In this document: one piece after another, positions 48,361-61,081 of the stretch
Position numbering within the stretch: position 1 is the stretch's first letter
How the letters are laid out: each line of letters starts with the position of its first letter
Assembly: GCF_018687715.1 (NCBI RefSeq)
Contig: NC_056752.1
Span: forward strand, 54,530,653 to 54,594,652
Direction: 5' to 3'
From: Carya illinoinensis
Taxonomy: Eukaryota; Streptophyta; Magnoliopsida; Fagales; Juglandaceae
DNA: 64,000 nt
Notes under the pieces: generated by a model
What the model was told of the DNA's origin: nothing
Seen by the model: the letters and a program-made list of their open reading frames with translations, nothing else
Database searches by the model: none
Made by a program: the position numbers and the translations under genes

Positions 48361-48660
48361 TATCCGTCATGGTGGTTAAGGACCATCTTAGGACGGATAG
48401 AAGCCGCTGATGGTCCAAGTAGCATTGCTAGTGGGGACATGGAACTTACGACAGTATCGTAAGCTTGCTGTGCATGTTTCGTGCATTATGAGCGTGGTCA
48501 ACAACCGCACATCAATTGGTCAGCATAATTTTTTAAACAAAGACCATTAGAGGGGACACAAAGCTCACAATAGTGCACACCTTGCGTGCTTGACGACCAT
48601 CGTTGGCTGGTTGTGGTGGTCAAGAACTATTCCTAGGGGGCAGACAATACCTACGAGAAG
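48361..48660. repeat. Relative of the 24109 tandem repeat
   Basis: It shares 'atggtggtt', 'ggatagaag' and 'ggtccaag' in the same order as 24143-24200. It also has an adjacent purine-rich GA/AG tract (about 48655-48760). The two loci are about 24 kb apart. Confidence 0.4.
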
Positions 48661-48969
48661 GAAAGGGGGAGGGGAAGAGAGAGCGAAAGAAAGAGGAGGG
48701 GAGAGGCACGAGGAGATGTGGGAGAAAAAGAGAGAAAAAAAGAAGAAAAAAAGGAAGATGAGATAGTATCACATAAGTATGTGAGATCTATTTGCGTCTC
48801 TAATAACTCTCTAAAAAATATTATAGATGTTTCGATACGCAAGGTAAAATATAACGAGTGGGCTTTACAAACCTAACTCTCAACGCAAACACGGCATGGC
48901 GGGTGCAAATGTTGGAGATGATGATCATCACTTGCATATATCAACATTAATATACATATATATTGCATG

Positions 48970-49083
48970 GGACATGATGTTAGACATATCCCGTACGCAG
49001 GACCCCACCGAGGGCTTGGATTAGGCTTGACTTGTCGATGATGATCAATACATGTGGCATCATGATTAAGGAAAGCTACTGGC
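48970..49083 (+). repeat. Dispersed direct repeat, copy 2
   Basis: This is the partner of 46282-46387. Both copies run in the same direction, about 2.7 kb apart. Confidence 0.6.
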
Positions 49084-51073
49084 CGCTAGTTGGATATGTA
49101 TGCATGGTTATATCAACTTACAACGTCTACTTTTAAAAAAAAAAATGACTTCCGGCCAATAATAATGATGTCGCTTTTGTTTTCCACTATAATGTTCTAA
49201 AGATAATCTCTATACCCCACTGAAGTAGACTAATTAAGCAACATATTAATTCGATTCTCTAAACACAATCCAGAAACGAATCTATTTTTTATTTTTTAGG
49301 AATTATTTTAACGATTATATAAAAATAATCTCATAAATTTATATGTTTTGATGTTGTTCATCAGATTATAAAGTTATTTTTATTATAAAATAAATAAATC
49401 TAACATATAAGATTAAGTTATGTCAGTTTGTAAAATTATTAAAAAATATTTTTTTTATAGATATAGTAGTACTCTTTTTTTTTTTCTTTTTTGAAACATG
49501 CAAACAGCTTTTTAAAAAATAAAAAAGACAACCAATGTGCGGCGACGAACCCTTGCTCGCGATGAGATAATGTTTTGATGGTTCTGAAGCCCTCCACTCC
49601 CAAGATTTCACTGGTATGAGTTTAATAACTTAGTGGCAGTGTATTATCGAAAAAGAGAGAGATCAGAATATTGATTAATAAATGGTGTACAGTGAGTTGT
49701 AAGTGCAAAACATCCCATACCCCTTAGTCACCACCCAAGTGGGGGGCACCATAAGAGGAGAGGTTCCCTAATTCTTTTATTTTAGAAAAAAGTCAGCTTT
49801 TGCGTTGACTTGCCCCAGAAAGTTTGGCCAATTTAGAGCTGGTAAAGGGAATCCAATCCCCTGTCCACAAAGGTTTTTATGAGGATTCTTTGTTAATGGA
49901 TATCCACTCATTGCATGCTAGGAAGAAGCTGCCCTTATTACTACTCTCTCTAAACCTCTCTCTCTCTCTCTCTCTCAAGTTGTGTGAGGCATGTGTTCTC
50001 CTCTCAAAAGGAGGTGTGAAATGAAATTAAAAGGAGTCAGTGCCTTGGTTCCTTATTGATGTTTTTTGTGGGGTAGAGGAATAACTTTTGCCTTCTAAAA
50101 GATGGAGCATTTTTTTTTTAATCTTTTAAAAGGTCCTCTTTTGAAGCTGAGTAAAGTGGGAATAGGGAGCTCCACTTTGGAGCTACCCAGCTCGCTCATT
50201 AACTAGCTTTGATCATGTAACTCTTTACAGTACTACTACTCGATCGTATGTATATCATGGGATGCGTGGATATATATTGCAGTTTCAACTTGAGATAGCT
50301 AGCTATATAGCAAAGCTGACGATGATGTTCTGGTGCTATCGCATGATGAAATTACTACTGATTCCCAAATTCAGAGCAAGTTATGTCATTTTTTTTTATG
50401 CCCTGTAGACCAGTACGTACCAAACATTTGAAAATGGACTCAAAAATTCTTCCTCCACTCAATATCTCTCCAGTTTTTCAAGCTTAATTCCCTATTCCAC
50501 TGATGATCTCTCTCGTATTCCCCTCAATATATATAGGTTTCATGATCTAGGAATAGTACTGTATTTCCGTCATCAGAGGTCAACAAAGTTCCATACATGC
50601 CTGCCTATCCCTATACCATTCTAAAATAGTAATGGGTAGCAACATTGGACCCATGCAACTTCAACAGATTCTTGCTTTTATTGGTGACTTCAAATAGATT
50701 TTAATGGTCCAAGTTTAGGGGCGCATGTGCTCCAGAATCCTTTCTTGCCCATCAATTTTGTCCTCTTGTTAGACATGGAAATACTACAGCTTTTCTTGTT
50801 TTTCTTCTCATTTGTTGTGTTGGTACCTGTCAGCAGAGCATTACAATTTACAAATCCAACCAATGCACAAATTGGGTACCAATGACATTATATATTTATA
50901 ATATTCATGTGTCTAGACCGATAACTTCTTGAAAAGTTCTCCCGTTTCGCCCATTAAATTGAGTTCTTTAATGTGTTACTAGTCTATGAATGCTAATAAG
51001 AACAACGTACTACACCTTCTATGACAATATTCAAAGTTTGATATAGGCACGCATGTTAGCGTACGTTTTAATA

Positions 51074-51122
<49 letters not shown>

Positions 51123-51132
51123 TATATATATG
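51074..51132. repeat. (TA)n(TG)n microsatellite
   Basis: A TA run is followed by about 20 TG units, with a short interruption, then TA again. It is a likely hypervariable locus. Confidence 0.9.
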
Positions 51133-52516
51133 TCGGTTTTAACAATTCAAAGTACTCAAAGGTCGTGCTGAAAATTCTTAAAAATTGCAGCCCAATCTTG
51201 AGTCTGGAGGTTCGTCGACCAATTAGGTTGTGTCCACATTGAAAAGAATTGAAGAGCGCGAGCGAACATCTCGAATTTACATTGGAAACTTCTAATGGAA
51301 AATATTGGAAATCGAACTTATTACTCGAAATTATAAGTTGAACACCTCGTCCTCGTTTTAGGTGGAGAGTCCTAATTTGTTTTTTTTTTTTTTTTGGGTT
51401 TTTGGTGCAAGGAAAGTTCAACGTCGTTGTCCAATAGCCTTGAACAAATAAACGAATTCCAAGGAAGCCTATGTTGTCCCATACATGACATGGATACATG
51501 ACCCTCTAAATTCCCCTCAATTCTTTTTAGAGACAAAGAGAAAAAGAAATGTTTTAGTCAACAAATGATATATAAAAATAGATTTATAAAATGACTTAAT
51601 TTAATATGATATTATAAATTATAAAATTAATTTTATTATAGAATAGATTTAATCGTATAGTATAAAATTATATTAATTTATAAATTTATTTTTATAAGAT
51701 TTTTTTGTAATTGTAACAATTCTAAAAATAAAAGAGATTGTCATTACCCATTTATTAGGAAAAATAAAACTAATAATATCTTCTGTATCTGCAAAAAATG
51801 GTTCAAAATTCTCCAAATGAAATTAAAATAATACTCTGTGACATGATATTATAATTATTAAAATTATTTACGTAATTAATAATTTTTAATGACGGGGTGA
51901 GAATGTTATGTGTTTGATAATTATTTGGGATAAAATATCAAAATAATAGATAGAGAGAAACAAAAGGAGATCCAACTAAAGCCATGAGATAAGATCCGGA
52001 ATTGATGTCAACAGGGTTGACATGTGAACCACAAAGACGACCACTGTGATGATGTGCACGTGTGGCATATACTTATCATCATCTCATGTGAGAGGAAGAA
52101 AAACAAGCATCATTAGGAAAAATCCCACCATCTGACGCATGCCCAACAATGATTCATCATGATGCATGGGGGGGACCAAGCCATTCATTCAACTGAGTCA
52201 TACTGCATGTACCAACTAATGGGGAATCCTTTTCTCTCAATGAGGAGTCCCTCCTCAAACCCAAAAAAAGAAGTATTTAGGGCATAATCCACTAAACAAC
52301 TTGATTCGGAATATTATATTAGTCAATAAAAATATTTGTTTTTTTTTTTAGAGAGAGAGTGAGAGAAGAGACTTGACAACCAGCCACTAACACTAAAAAT
52401 ACTGCATACTGTCATCCATTTACAAAAAGGTGAAAGGGGCTTCTTCATGGGTACCTAACCATAAATCAAGAGCATATCGCCATGTTTGAAATCAAAGTGT
52501 GCACACTATTACGTAC

Positions 52517-52518
<2 letters not shown>

Positions 52519-52573
<55 letters not shown>
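52519..52573. repeat. (GA)27 microsatellite
   Basis: A perfect GA dinucleotide array of 55 bp in intergenic DNA. Confidence 0.95.
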
Positions 52574-52574
<1 letters not shown>

Positions 52575-53831
52575 ATTCAACAACCACGCACCAATAGATA
52601 TATGCCGAAATTGTATGCTTTTCCAAGCAGAACACATTATTTATTTTGACTTTCTAGAAATTATAGCATTGGGACAAATTCAGATCATTTGGTGGAATGG
52701 AATAATTCTAATAAGGAATTAATTATATGCTTTTTTTGGTCATCGGCTCAAAGGAATTCAAGAGTGGAAAATGTGGCACATAATCTGTAAAATTATGGCT
52801 GAATTTCAGCTTGATGGGTAACTCGGATGTCTAGAAAAAGTAGGTTTAAATGGGTCGACTGATCATGTTAGGAAGGAATATACAAGGAAAGTGTCATGTT
52901 CTTCGAATTTCAGTTACTCCAATAGACCCCTTGCCTAACTAAGGTCGTTTCCTCAAGGACTCTGCAATTATGGCTTAGTAACTTAGTTCAGCAGAGATTG
53001 TCAATCACAGTGCCATAGAAGCTGCATGAACACTGATTTTTCTTTCTCTAAACGGCAAAAAGGGAGAAAAAAAATAAAAACAAACAAACAAACTATAGTT
53101 GTATAAGCTTGAAATTGATCAGCTAGTTGATACTGATGCAGCTTGGGCCAGTAGAAATGACTGCAGGGCAGGTCCGCCCCTACCGTGATAACAAGGTTGG
53201 CAACGGTTCAAAATCATCTTGTACTTGGTCTATCTGATGCTGAAGGGAATTTGAACATTCTGAGAAAGGGACTATAGATTCGAACTAGTCCACTTTGAAC
53301 AACTTAAGCGATTATGTCTGTTGTGTAACAAGTCATGTGAAATTTCTTTTAAGCGACAATTTCAATTTTTAAAACCTCAATACCTTTTTTGTTTTTGATG
53401 CATTTATTCAAAGCACCGATGGTACTTCGCTAGACAAACTTTTTTTCATTTAATTTAATTAAATTCTTAAATTTAGTTCGTATATTATATATTTAATAAA
53501 AAAATTAAAAAGTAAAAAATTATATATAATATATAGTGAATGATAGTAAAATTTTTCGTTCTATTTTGCCTTGACCTTTGAGCAAAATCAGAAAAAGAAG
53601 GAAAAGAAAATAAAAAAGAAAAGGAGAGAAGACAAAATAGCACTACAGCTCCGTGACAATGAGTGGCAAAATTGATAAAGATATGAGGGGTAATACAGGA
53701 AATGGAAGCTGACAAATTTATAAAGCAGCTTGCTTTCCCAATTCAACCAAAACGTGCTTTTATTTGTGTCCTTTTACCACCCATCAAAAATCTTAAAGCA
53801 AAGCAGAGCAGGTCAAAATCCTCAATAGCCA

Positions 53832-53833
<2 letters not shown>

Positions 53834-53867
<34 letters not shown>
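53834..53867 (+). repeat. CT microsatellite in the WAV3-like gene leader region
   Basis: About 17 CT units lie about 390 bp upstream of the WAV3-like start codon. CT-rich tracts are common in plant 5' UTRs and core promoters, so this may lie within the leader. Confidence 0.85.
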
Positions 53868-53869
<2 letters not shown>

Positions 53870-54254
53870 CATGGCGGCCGATAACACCAAGAAGAAGACT
53901 AATACATTCTCAAACAACCCCATCCTCTTACGACGCAGTTCCTCCCTTTGACATTTTTAAGCCTCAAAACCCACATTGAACCATAAAACCCAAGTCTTTT
54001 GCTTATTTCTCTGCAACCATAACCACCCATTAACCTTCCACTCTCTCTATCTTGGTATTCGTGCTCCATTCCTTTCTCTCTCTCTGAACTCTCAGCCAAG
54101 AGAGAGAAAAAGAAGAAGCTTAGCTGAACTTAAGCGCTTCTTTGAGATCTTGGTTTTGCTTTAGTTTTCACTTTCTTCGGCTAAGTATTGTGGATTCTGG
54201 GATTTGGTTCTTGTTTCTTTTTCGGTTTTCTTGTTTGAGATCTGAAAGGGAAAA

Positions 54255-57200
54255 ATGGGAAGTAAATGGAGGAAAGCGAAGGTCGCACTGGGTCTCAATC
54301 TCTGTATGATTGTCCCAAGAACTTTAGAAGACTCACCTCCTTCTCTAGAGGCCTCTGAGAGGCTGTCTGATGCTGCTCTGCTCTCCCCGGCCAATTGGAG
54401 CACGCTTTCCTCGAGGCCGAGCACGCCTACGCCGTCTTCTTATGGTTTAAGGTTGTCCAAAAGTGGTAGCAAATCGTCCAAGGTATCATATCGTTAACTT
54501 TAGTAGTTCCATGGTATGGTGTATTTGCGTGTTTATTATTATTTTTCCTTCCTGGGTTCTGGTTGGTTTTTGATAATCTTTGAATAGTTGCTTTGTTGGT
54601 TGCCAAGGAGATGGAGGCAGAAGAAAGTATAAAGTCCTTGGTTTGTGTTCTCTGTTGTGTTGGTAGTTAAAATTTTGATCGAACCAGCTCAAGTAGGACA
54701 ACTGAGCCCAATAGTTCCTTTCATGGGGGGTAACTAAATAATGGAAAATGGATTTTCTTGGGTACTAAAAACAAATAGCTGTGTGACAAGAATTCACTTG
54801 ATCATCTTGTCGATTTATTTTACAATATAAAAACTGGGGCATGGTATTTTTCTTGAAGCATTTCGTGTGCTTTTCCGTGACATTGACAAGTGAAAGATCT
54901 TCGAAATGTTGAATTTTTGCTTCCTCAATTATGATGGGATTTTACGTTTTCATATTCACGCCAGCATATGATTTACTACAGGAACCGTTACAATCGTTGG
55001 AATCTGTATTGTTTGCTTCAATTTCCCCATTATAAGTCATACGTGTTCTTCTATCTATCTCAGTTTTTTTGAAGAAATATGCATAATTTAGTTATTTCAT
55101 GCTTCTTTCTTCTTTCTTTGGTATAACTATATTTTAGCAGTTTTTAAGGTGTGTAAGAAATCAACGAGCTTGGTATTTGATGTCATAGCTTTCCCCGCCT
55201 TAATTAGGCTTGTGGTGTCATCTCACAGGTTCTTTTCAGGACCATTCTTGTTTGCCTTACTATTAAAAGATGGCCAACAAATATGATAAAGAAATTCATG
55301 ATTTTAACCTCTTTGATGATAGTTCTTGCAATTCTTTCTCTGGTTGTTATAGAATCCCCGGTTTATACGTAAAGACTACAGCACTGTATACTTTCTTGAT
55401 AACCACTCAAAAGTATAATCTTTAATTTTTATTTCCTATTGTGCCCTCCATATGTTGGATGCCACGTGTTTGACTTCCTTTTCTTCTCTGGTTTGCTCTT
55501 TTGTTAGATAATTCAGCTTCTCTTCTTGCCTAGCCCATAGGAAAAGCTACCCATAGCTAAACCTAATTGATGCTGGGGAAACAACCACTTGCAATCTCCT
55601 TTGCCCCTTGGATAATGGAGAGGGAAGGGCATAGTCCTTCCAAATCTCATGCTGCATACATGCCAAAAAAAGAAAAAAAAAATATTAAAGAAAAATGAAT
55701 ATCTCATGGCTGCATGCATGCTATAATGCTAGAAAGTACTGAATATTTTTCCTATCAGTAAGAAAGTACTGATTACCCACCTTGAACTGATAAATTGATT
55801 AAGTAAAAGATCACAAGAATATCGCTAGAATTAACCAACTTTTATGTAATGTAACAACAACTACTCTGGCTTGGTTTGCTTAATGTTTGGAAGTGGGCAC
55901 ATGGTTTTATTGAAGAGGAGAAAGCAGCCCAAAGAAGCAATTGAAAAAATACAATGGTATCGCACCACATGAGATTTTAAAGTAACAAAGAAAGAGAACA
56001 AAAATAAAGCTCCTTAGTTTTAAACATTAAATATATTTAAAATATTAAATGAATTTAAACTTGCTAAGTTGGGCATCCTGCTCGTCGCATTACCTCTGTA
56101 GTGCTCACCTAAATATCTCTTGAAGTTCGAATATACAAATATTGGAACTGAGATTGTTCTATTGGGGAGAAAAAAAAAAAATCCCTAGTTTGTGGAGGCT
56201 AACTACTATGACCATGCCTGTGGCTTTCAGCCACACTTGCATCAAGCCCCGGTTCCCAATTTGAGAGCTGGGGTTGACTCCCCATTGACATGTTTTTACT
56301 TACTTTCTGCAAATTGTGTGGAAGCTTATTGTTGCGTTGTCCAGAACAATATTTTCGAAGCATGCCAGATACAAATTGTGGAATTAAAACCAAAGTATAA
56401 AATTCATAAAACATTTGAGTTGGTTAAAGAATGTCATCTGTGGTAATCTTTGACAAAATGTTGTGTGTATGACTTTTCAAGTACTTTCATACCTTCATGC
56501 TTGTATCACCCTTTGTTTACTCATCTTGCTTGCTTCATTTTATGCTCTCAGCAGACCTGCTCAATATGCTTAACCAAAATGAAACAAGGGGATGGTCATG
56601 CTATTTTCACTGCGGAATGCTCTCATTCATTTCATTTCCACTGCATTGCTTCCAATGTCAAACATGGCAACCAAGTTTGTCCAGTTTGCAGAGCAAAATG
56701 GAAAGAAATCCCTGTGCAAGGTCCTAGTGTAGATCCTTCCCCTGGGAGAGCATCAATTAGTCCAGTTGGTTGGCCCCAAAATGATGCTCTGATGACTGTG
56801 ATCCGCCAACTTCCTCCCACTCGAAGAGATATGAATCGGCGGCATATCATGCCACTTTATCAAGCTATGGAGCCGACCGTATTTGATGATGATGAATCCT
56901 TAGATCACCAGCCTGTATTTTCTGAAAGAGGCTGCTGCGATAAGAATGCTGCAGATCGCAATTCTATTAAAACAATAGAGATCAAAACATATCCAGAGGT
57001 TTCATCTGCCCCTCGGTCCAATTCTTTCAATAACTTCACTGTTTTGGTCCATCTCAAAGCCTCTGCTGCAATTACGGCAAAAAATCCCAGCAGAAACCTG
57101 GCTAGCTTGCTACAATTTTCTCAAACTCATCGTGCTCCGGTGGATCTAGTCACAGTGCTTGACATAAGTGGTAGCATGGCAGGAACCAAGCTTGCATTGC

Positions 57201-58492
57201 TTAAACGCGCCATGGGATTTGTAATACAGAACCTTGGCTCCAATGACAGGCTTTCAGTTATTGCCTTCTCCTCCACAGCCCGTCGCCTGTTTCCTCTTCG
57301 TCGGATGTCTGACTTGGGGCAACAGCAGGCACTCCAAGCTGTTAACGCTTTGGTTGCAAATGGTGGGACCAACATCGCTGAAGGCTTGAGAAAGGGTGCC
57401 AAGATAATGGAAGACCGAAGGGACAAGAATCCTGTGGCCAGTATAATACTGCTATCTGATGGGCAGGACACTTATACTGTCAATGGCTCTGGTAATAACC
57501 AACCTCAACCAAATTACCAGTCGCTCCTCCCTTTATCCATGCGCAGTGGTCACAGTACAGGATTTCAGATTCCAGTGCATGCTTTTGGATTTGGTGCAGA
57601 TCATGATGCTTCATCAATGCACTCAATTTCAGAGATTTCTGGAGGGACCTTTTCTTTCATCGAAACTGAAGCTGTAATTCAAGATGCGTTTGCACAATGC
57701 ATTGGGGGGCTTTTGAGTGTCGTGGTGCAGGAGCTGCAAGTGGGAGTTGAGTGCGTCCATTCAGAAACCCACCTCGTCTCACTAAAAGCAGGAAATTACC
57801 CCAGCCGTGTGACGGCTGATGGTCGTACTGGATTTATTGATGTTGGAGATTTATATGCAGATGAAGAGAGGGATTTTCTGGTATCTCTCAATGTCCCTGC
57901 AGAGCCTTCCAGCAGTGAAACATCACTGATAAAGGTGAGGTGTATGTTCAAGGATCCCTTAACTAAAGAAATGATGACCCTAGAGAGTGACGAAGTTAGG
58001 ATTGAGAGGCCCGAAATTGCTAAAAAAGTGGTAGTGTCAATAGATGTAGACCGGCAACGCAACAGGCTCCAAGCGGCTGAGGCAATGGCGCAGGCACAAG
58101 TTGCAGCTGAGCAGGGAGACTTAGCCGCTGCAGTTTCAATTCTTGAAAACTGCCGAAGAGTGTTGTCAGAGACTGTGTCATCCAAATCTCATGATCGGCT
58201 TTGCATTGCATTGGATGCTGAGCTCAAAGAAATGCAAGAGAGGATGGCAAGTAGACATGTGTACGAGGCATCTGGGAGAGCCTATATTCTTTCTGGACTG
58301 AGCTCACACTCATGGCAAAGAGCAACAGCAAGAGGTGACTCCACCGATGGTTCAAGTCTTGTTCAAGCTTATCAAACTCCATCAATGGTTGAGATGCTTA
58401 CTCGATCTCAAGCCATGTTACTAGGTAGTCCCTCAGGCCAGAGGCTTGTGCAGCCATTATTGTCATTCGGGTCTCAACCGAAGCCAAGGTAA
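54255..58492 (+). CDS. WAV3: RING-vWA E3 ubiquitin ligase, WAV3/WAVH type
   Basis: Two exons, 54255-54482 and 56555-58492, give 721 residues (722 if the alternative acceptor is used). The start MGSKWRKAKVALGLNLCMIVPRTLED is the conserved family N-terminus. The RING-H2 finger has ligands Cys78, Cys81, Cys98, His100, His103, Cys106, Cys118 and Cys121, all present. The von Willebrand A domain starts at about 272 and has an intact MIDAS (Asp279-x-Ser281-x-Ser283 in LDISGSM), then a C-terminal helical region with WQRATARG. Arabidopsis WAV3 and WAVH1/2 are ubiquitin ligases that restrain root gravitropic responses. This gene's closeness to WAVH1 versus WAV3 is unresolved. The 2.1-kb intron splits the N-terminal tail from the RING. 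Confidence 0.92.
54483..56554 (+). other. Intron of the WAV3-like gene
   Basis: A 2.07-kb GT-AG intron. I see no separate gene; the short open frames, including one at 56192-56446, lack domains. The acceptor is a NAGNAG (cagcag at 56549-56554), so both CAG-retaining and CAG-skipping forms stay in frame. Confidence 0.8.
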
Positions 58493-61081
58493 ATTTTGCA
58501 GGATTATTGTGGGGGTCATCTTCAAATAGCTTTTTTGTTGCATTTTTCATTTTCCTGTATTTTTAATTTTGTTGTGGGGAGGGTGATAAATTGGAGAGAT
58601 AAGAAGAGGGTTTTTTTGGCTGTTTATCTTATATGTGTAAATGAATAAAGCTTGGCGAAAGCGAAAGGGTGAAAGAATATGCTTGGGAGTAAAAAAGGAC
58701 ACTAGGTAGGGTTTCAAAACATTATGTTCTCCATTTTCGTGTTGTGTTGTGTTGGGGGTGTACATATCGAGGAATGGTTTTTCTCTTTGGGAGACCTGGG
58801 TATAAAGTTTATAATTGTGAAAATGGTTGGATGCTGTATTCTTTCGCCTAAAATATAATTTACCTGCTCTCGATAATCTTGCAAAAAGGCTTTTGCCTCA
58901 GCGAATTCTTGAGCTTATTCATCTCTCCCTCTCTCTCTCTATGCACGTGTACCTGCTGTCGATTCATTCATGTATACCAACACTTGTGCCTCTGCATGTA
59001 CAAACAATTCATTTGCTAGTGAACTTGCAGGGTAACAAGTAAACAGGGAAAGCAGCTTGAACGGAGAAGTATGGGAGGTCTCTTAAGATCCTCATCATCC
59101 AATGTAAAATGTTTATGAAGGATTACCATGCAAAAGTCACCATTGAATAAGAAACGTCAGTGTAGATAATCAGATTGAACTAAACGGAAGTATTCTAAAG
59201 CAGAGAAGTAGATACGGCTAACGAATACGGTGAAAATTTATGCTAAATGCCACCCTTTGACTCCTTAGAAATTGCACAGCTCTAGATCAGAGGGAGGGAC
59301 ACTGGCCTCTTCGAGTCCAAATTGAAAAAAACCTGACAGCTCAAACATTGAAGGACAGGCCTTTAGCACCGAACTTGATATAGTTTGGAAGGGGAGATAG
59401 CCAACAAGAGTACAAAGTAGAACCATTAAATCGGAAGCAAATTAAGCTTTTCTCTAAACTCGCAGATCAGGGATTCAGAGTCTCAGACCTGCCAACCAGT
59501 GCACTAGAAGGAAGAACTAGCTTGGACAAGAACGTGCTCAACAGAAATTCTGCAGTTGCAACGCCATGACAGGGTATCAGTTTGAGTTAACCCACATGGT
59601 AGCTTGACATACTAATTCAGAAATATTAGGGTGGCATTGATGCTGGTTCCTTGGTAACTGACCATCTTTCAATAAACTGGTTTACGAGGAGAAACAACGA
59701 GAATGCTTGATCAAGACTTTTGTTGTCTCAAGAATCTTACATCCCAAATTATATTGTTTGCTGCAAGAGTAATTTATTTTAGTATAAATTACAGAATTCT
59801 GAACAAAAGCCGCAGTGGTAAAATTCACTAGTGAATCCAAAAAATTGATAATGTTTTAACCAAAACCAAAAATTGAAAATCCTAAGGGTGAGATTAACCA
59901 GCAGGCAGCAAGCAAAAACTAGCCTGACTTGCCATCATTCGGTTAGGAATTCTCATGTACTCAGTTGTTTATGTCCACTTTCCCTTGCAAAGCCTATACA
60001 GAGAAACAGAAAGGTGAGCTGCAAATGCTCTCAATTGTGTTGAATTATGCCTGCAAAAGTCCTTAAGCTCCTTCTGTGATTTTTTTCGGTTTGTATGCTT
60101 CAGGCTTCTACAGGTCCTGTTCTGGGCAATGCTTTTCTTGTCTCAATAATTTCCCATTATTGATCATCTTTCACCTTTGCCGCGGGGGGAACCCAATGGT
60201 ATCATGAATATTTCTGTCTGTCTCTCTATCTCTCTCCCCCTTTCTTAGAATATTTGACTAGATTCAAGCGCACTTCATAGTTCATACGATATATTTGCAT
60301 TTTTACATAATAAACTGTGAGACCAGACATTTTAGGATTGTAAATTGCGAATAAAAATAGCACTAACATGTCTTGCAAAAGATGATCCAAGCCCCAAACA
60401 CTGTGAGTGAGACCATCGGAAGCCCATATCTGATAAATGGGTATTTTCTACCCCCATCTTTTAAACGAGTCCAATTGGCAAAGGAAATGTTAGTATTTTT
60501 ACGAGACAGACTCATCACCGTCTCAATGATTTTCACTTCTGCACACCATCAGAGCACCTACATGGCAAGTTGGCAACATCAGAATTACTCCTAGGCATAA
60601 AACGCCTTCTTCGAGTAGTCACAAGTAAACAAACCAAATTAACTGAGTTTCTAACCTTTGAGGGGGTGGATGAAATTAGGGTTTGTAACCTTCGTCATCA
60701 AAGGACAGAAGACAGAGAGAGAGAGAGAGAGGAAATTAGGGTTGTTTCATGGAAGATTGTGATGAGAGGGTGCGTGACAGCGTGTGTTCGTTCGGGATGA
60801 TGAAAGTTCGGTACCTTCGTAAACGCAATAGGCTATAGCATCCACAAAACAGGCCGAACAAAAGTTGGGCTTCACCAGGCCCAAACGAGTCCAAGAACAT
60901 AATATGTATGGGCTTTTGTTCTTTGAGAAAAATAAATCTAGAGACTTGCAAAAAACGTTTCTAGCTAATCATAGGATTGATCTCCCTTCCCTCTGTATAA
61001 ATCCTCCTTATTCTTTCCTACGACGTGTATGTTTTTTTATACTTCCTCTTGCTTCTTTATGACCTTTGGTCTCCAAATCCC
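58493..61081. other. 3' UTR and intergenic DNA before the DUF295 pseudogene
   Basis: The first 350 bp is the 3' UTR of the WAV3-like gene and includes an AATAAA at about 58643. 59040-60600 has moderate composition and several short open frames but no recognised domain; a non-coding RNA or gene remnant cannot be excluded. A GA microsatellite and 'gaaattagggtt' repeats lie at about 60670-60740. Confidence 0.5.

Larger units (their letters stand above)
45656..54254. other. Gene-poor interval between SYT3-like and WAV3-like genes
   Basis: No coding gene is supported over 8.6 kb. It contains the 3' UTR of the synaptotagmin gene (about 45656-45850), a fold-back element (46689-47226), a dispersed pair of about 110 bp (46282-46387, 48970-49083), a relative of the 24109 repeat near 48361-48660, and microsatellites at 48039-48065, 51074-51132, 52519-52573 and 53834-53867. 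49700-50240 has a balanced base composition and could carry a non-coding transcript, but nothing is recognised. 53700-54254 is promoter and 5' UTR of the WAV3-like gene. Confidence 0.55.

Noticed and set aside
55513..55719. miR399-like 'ggcaaaggagattgc' on the minus strand in the WAV3-like intron
   Set aside because: The match is partial and I found no convincing hairpin arm, so it is not called a miRNA.
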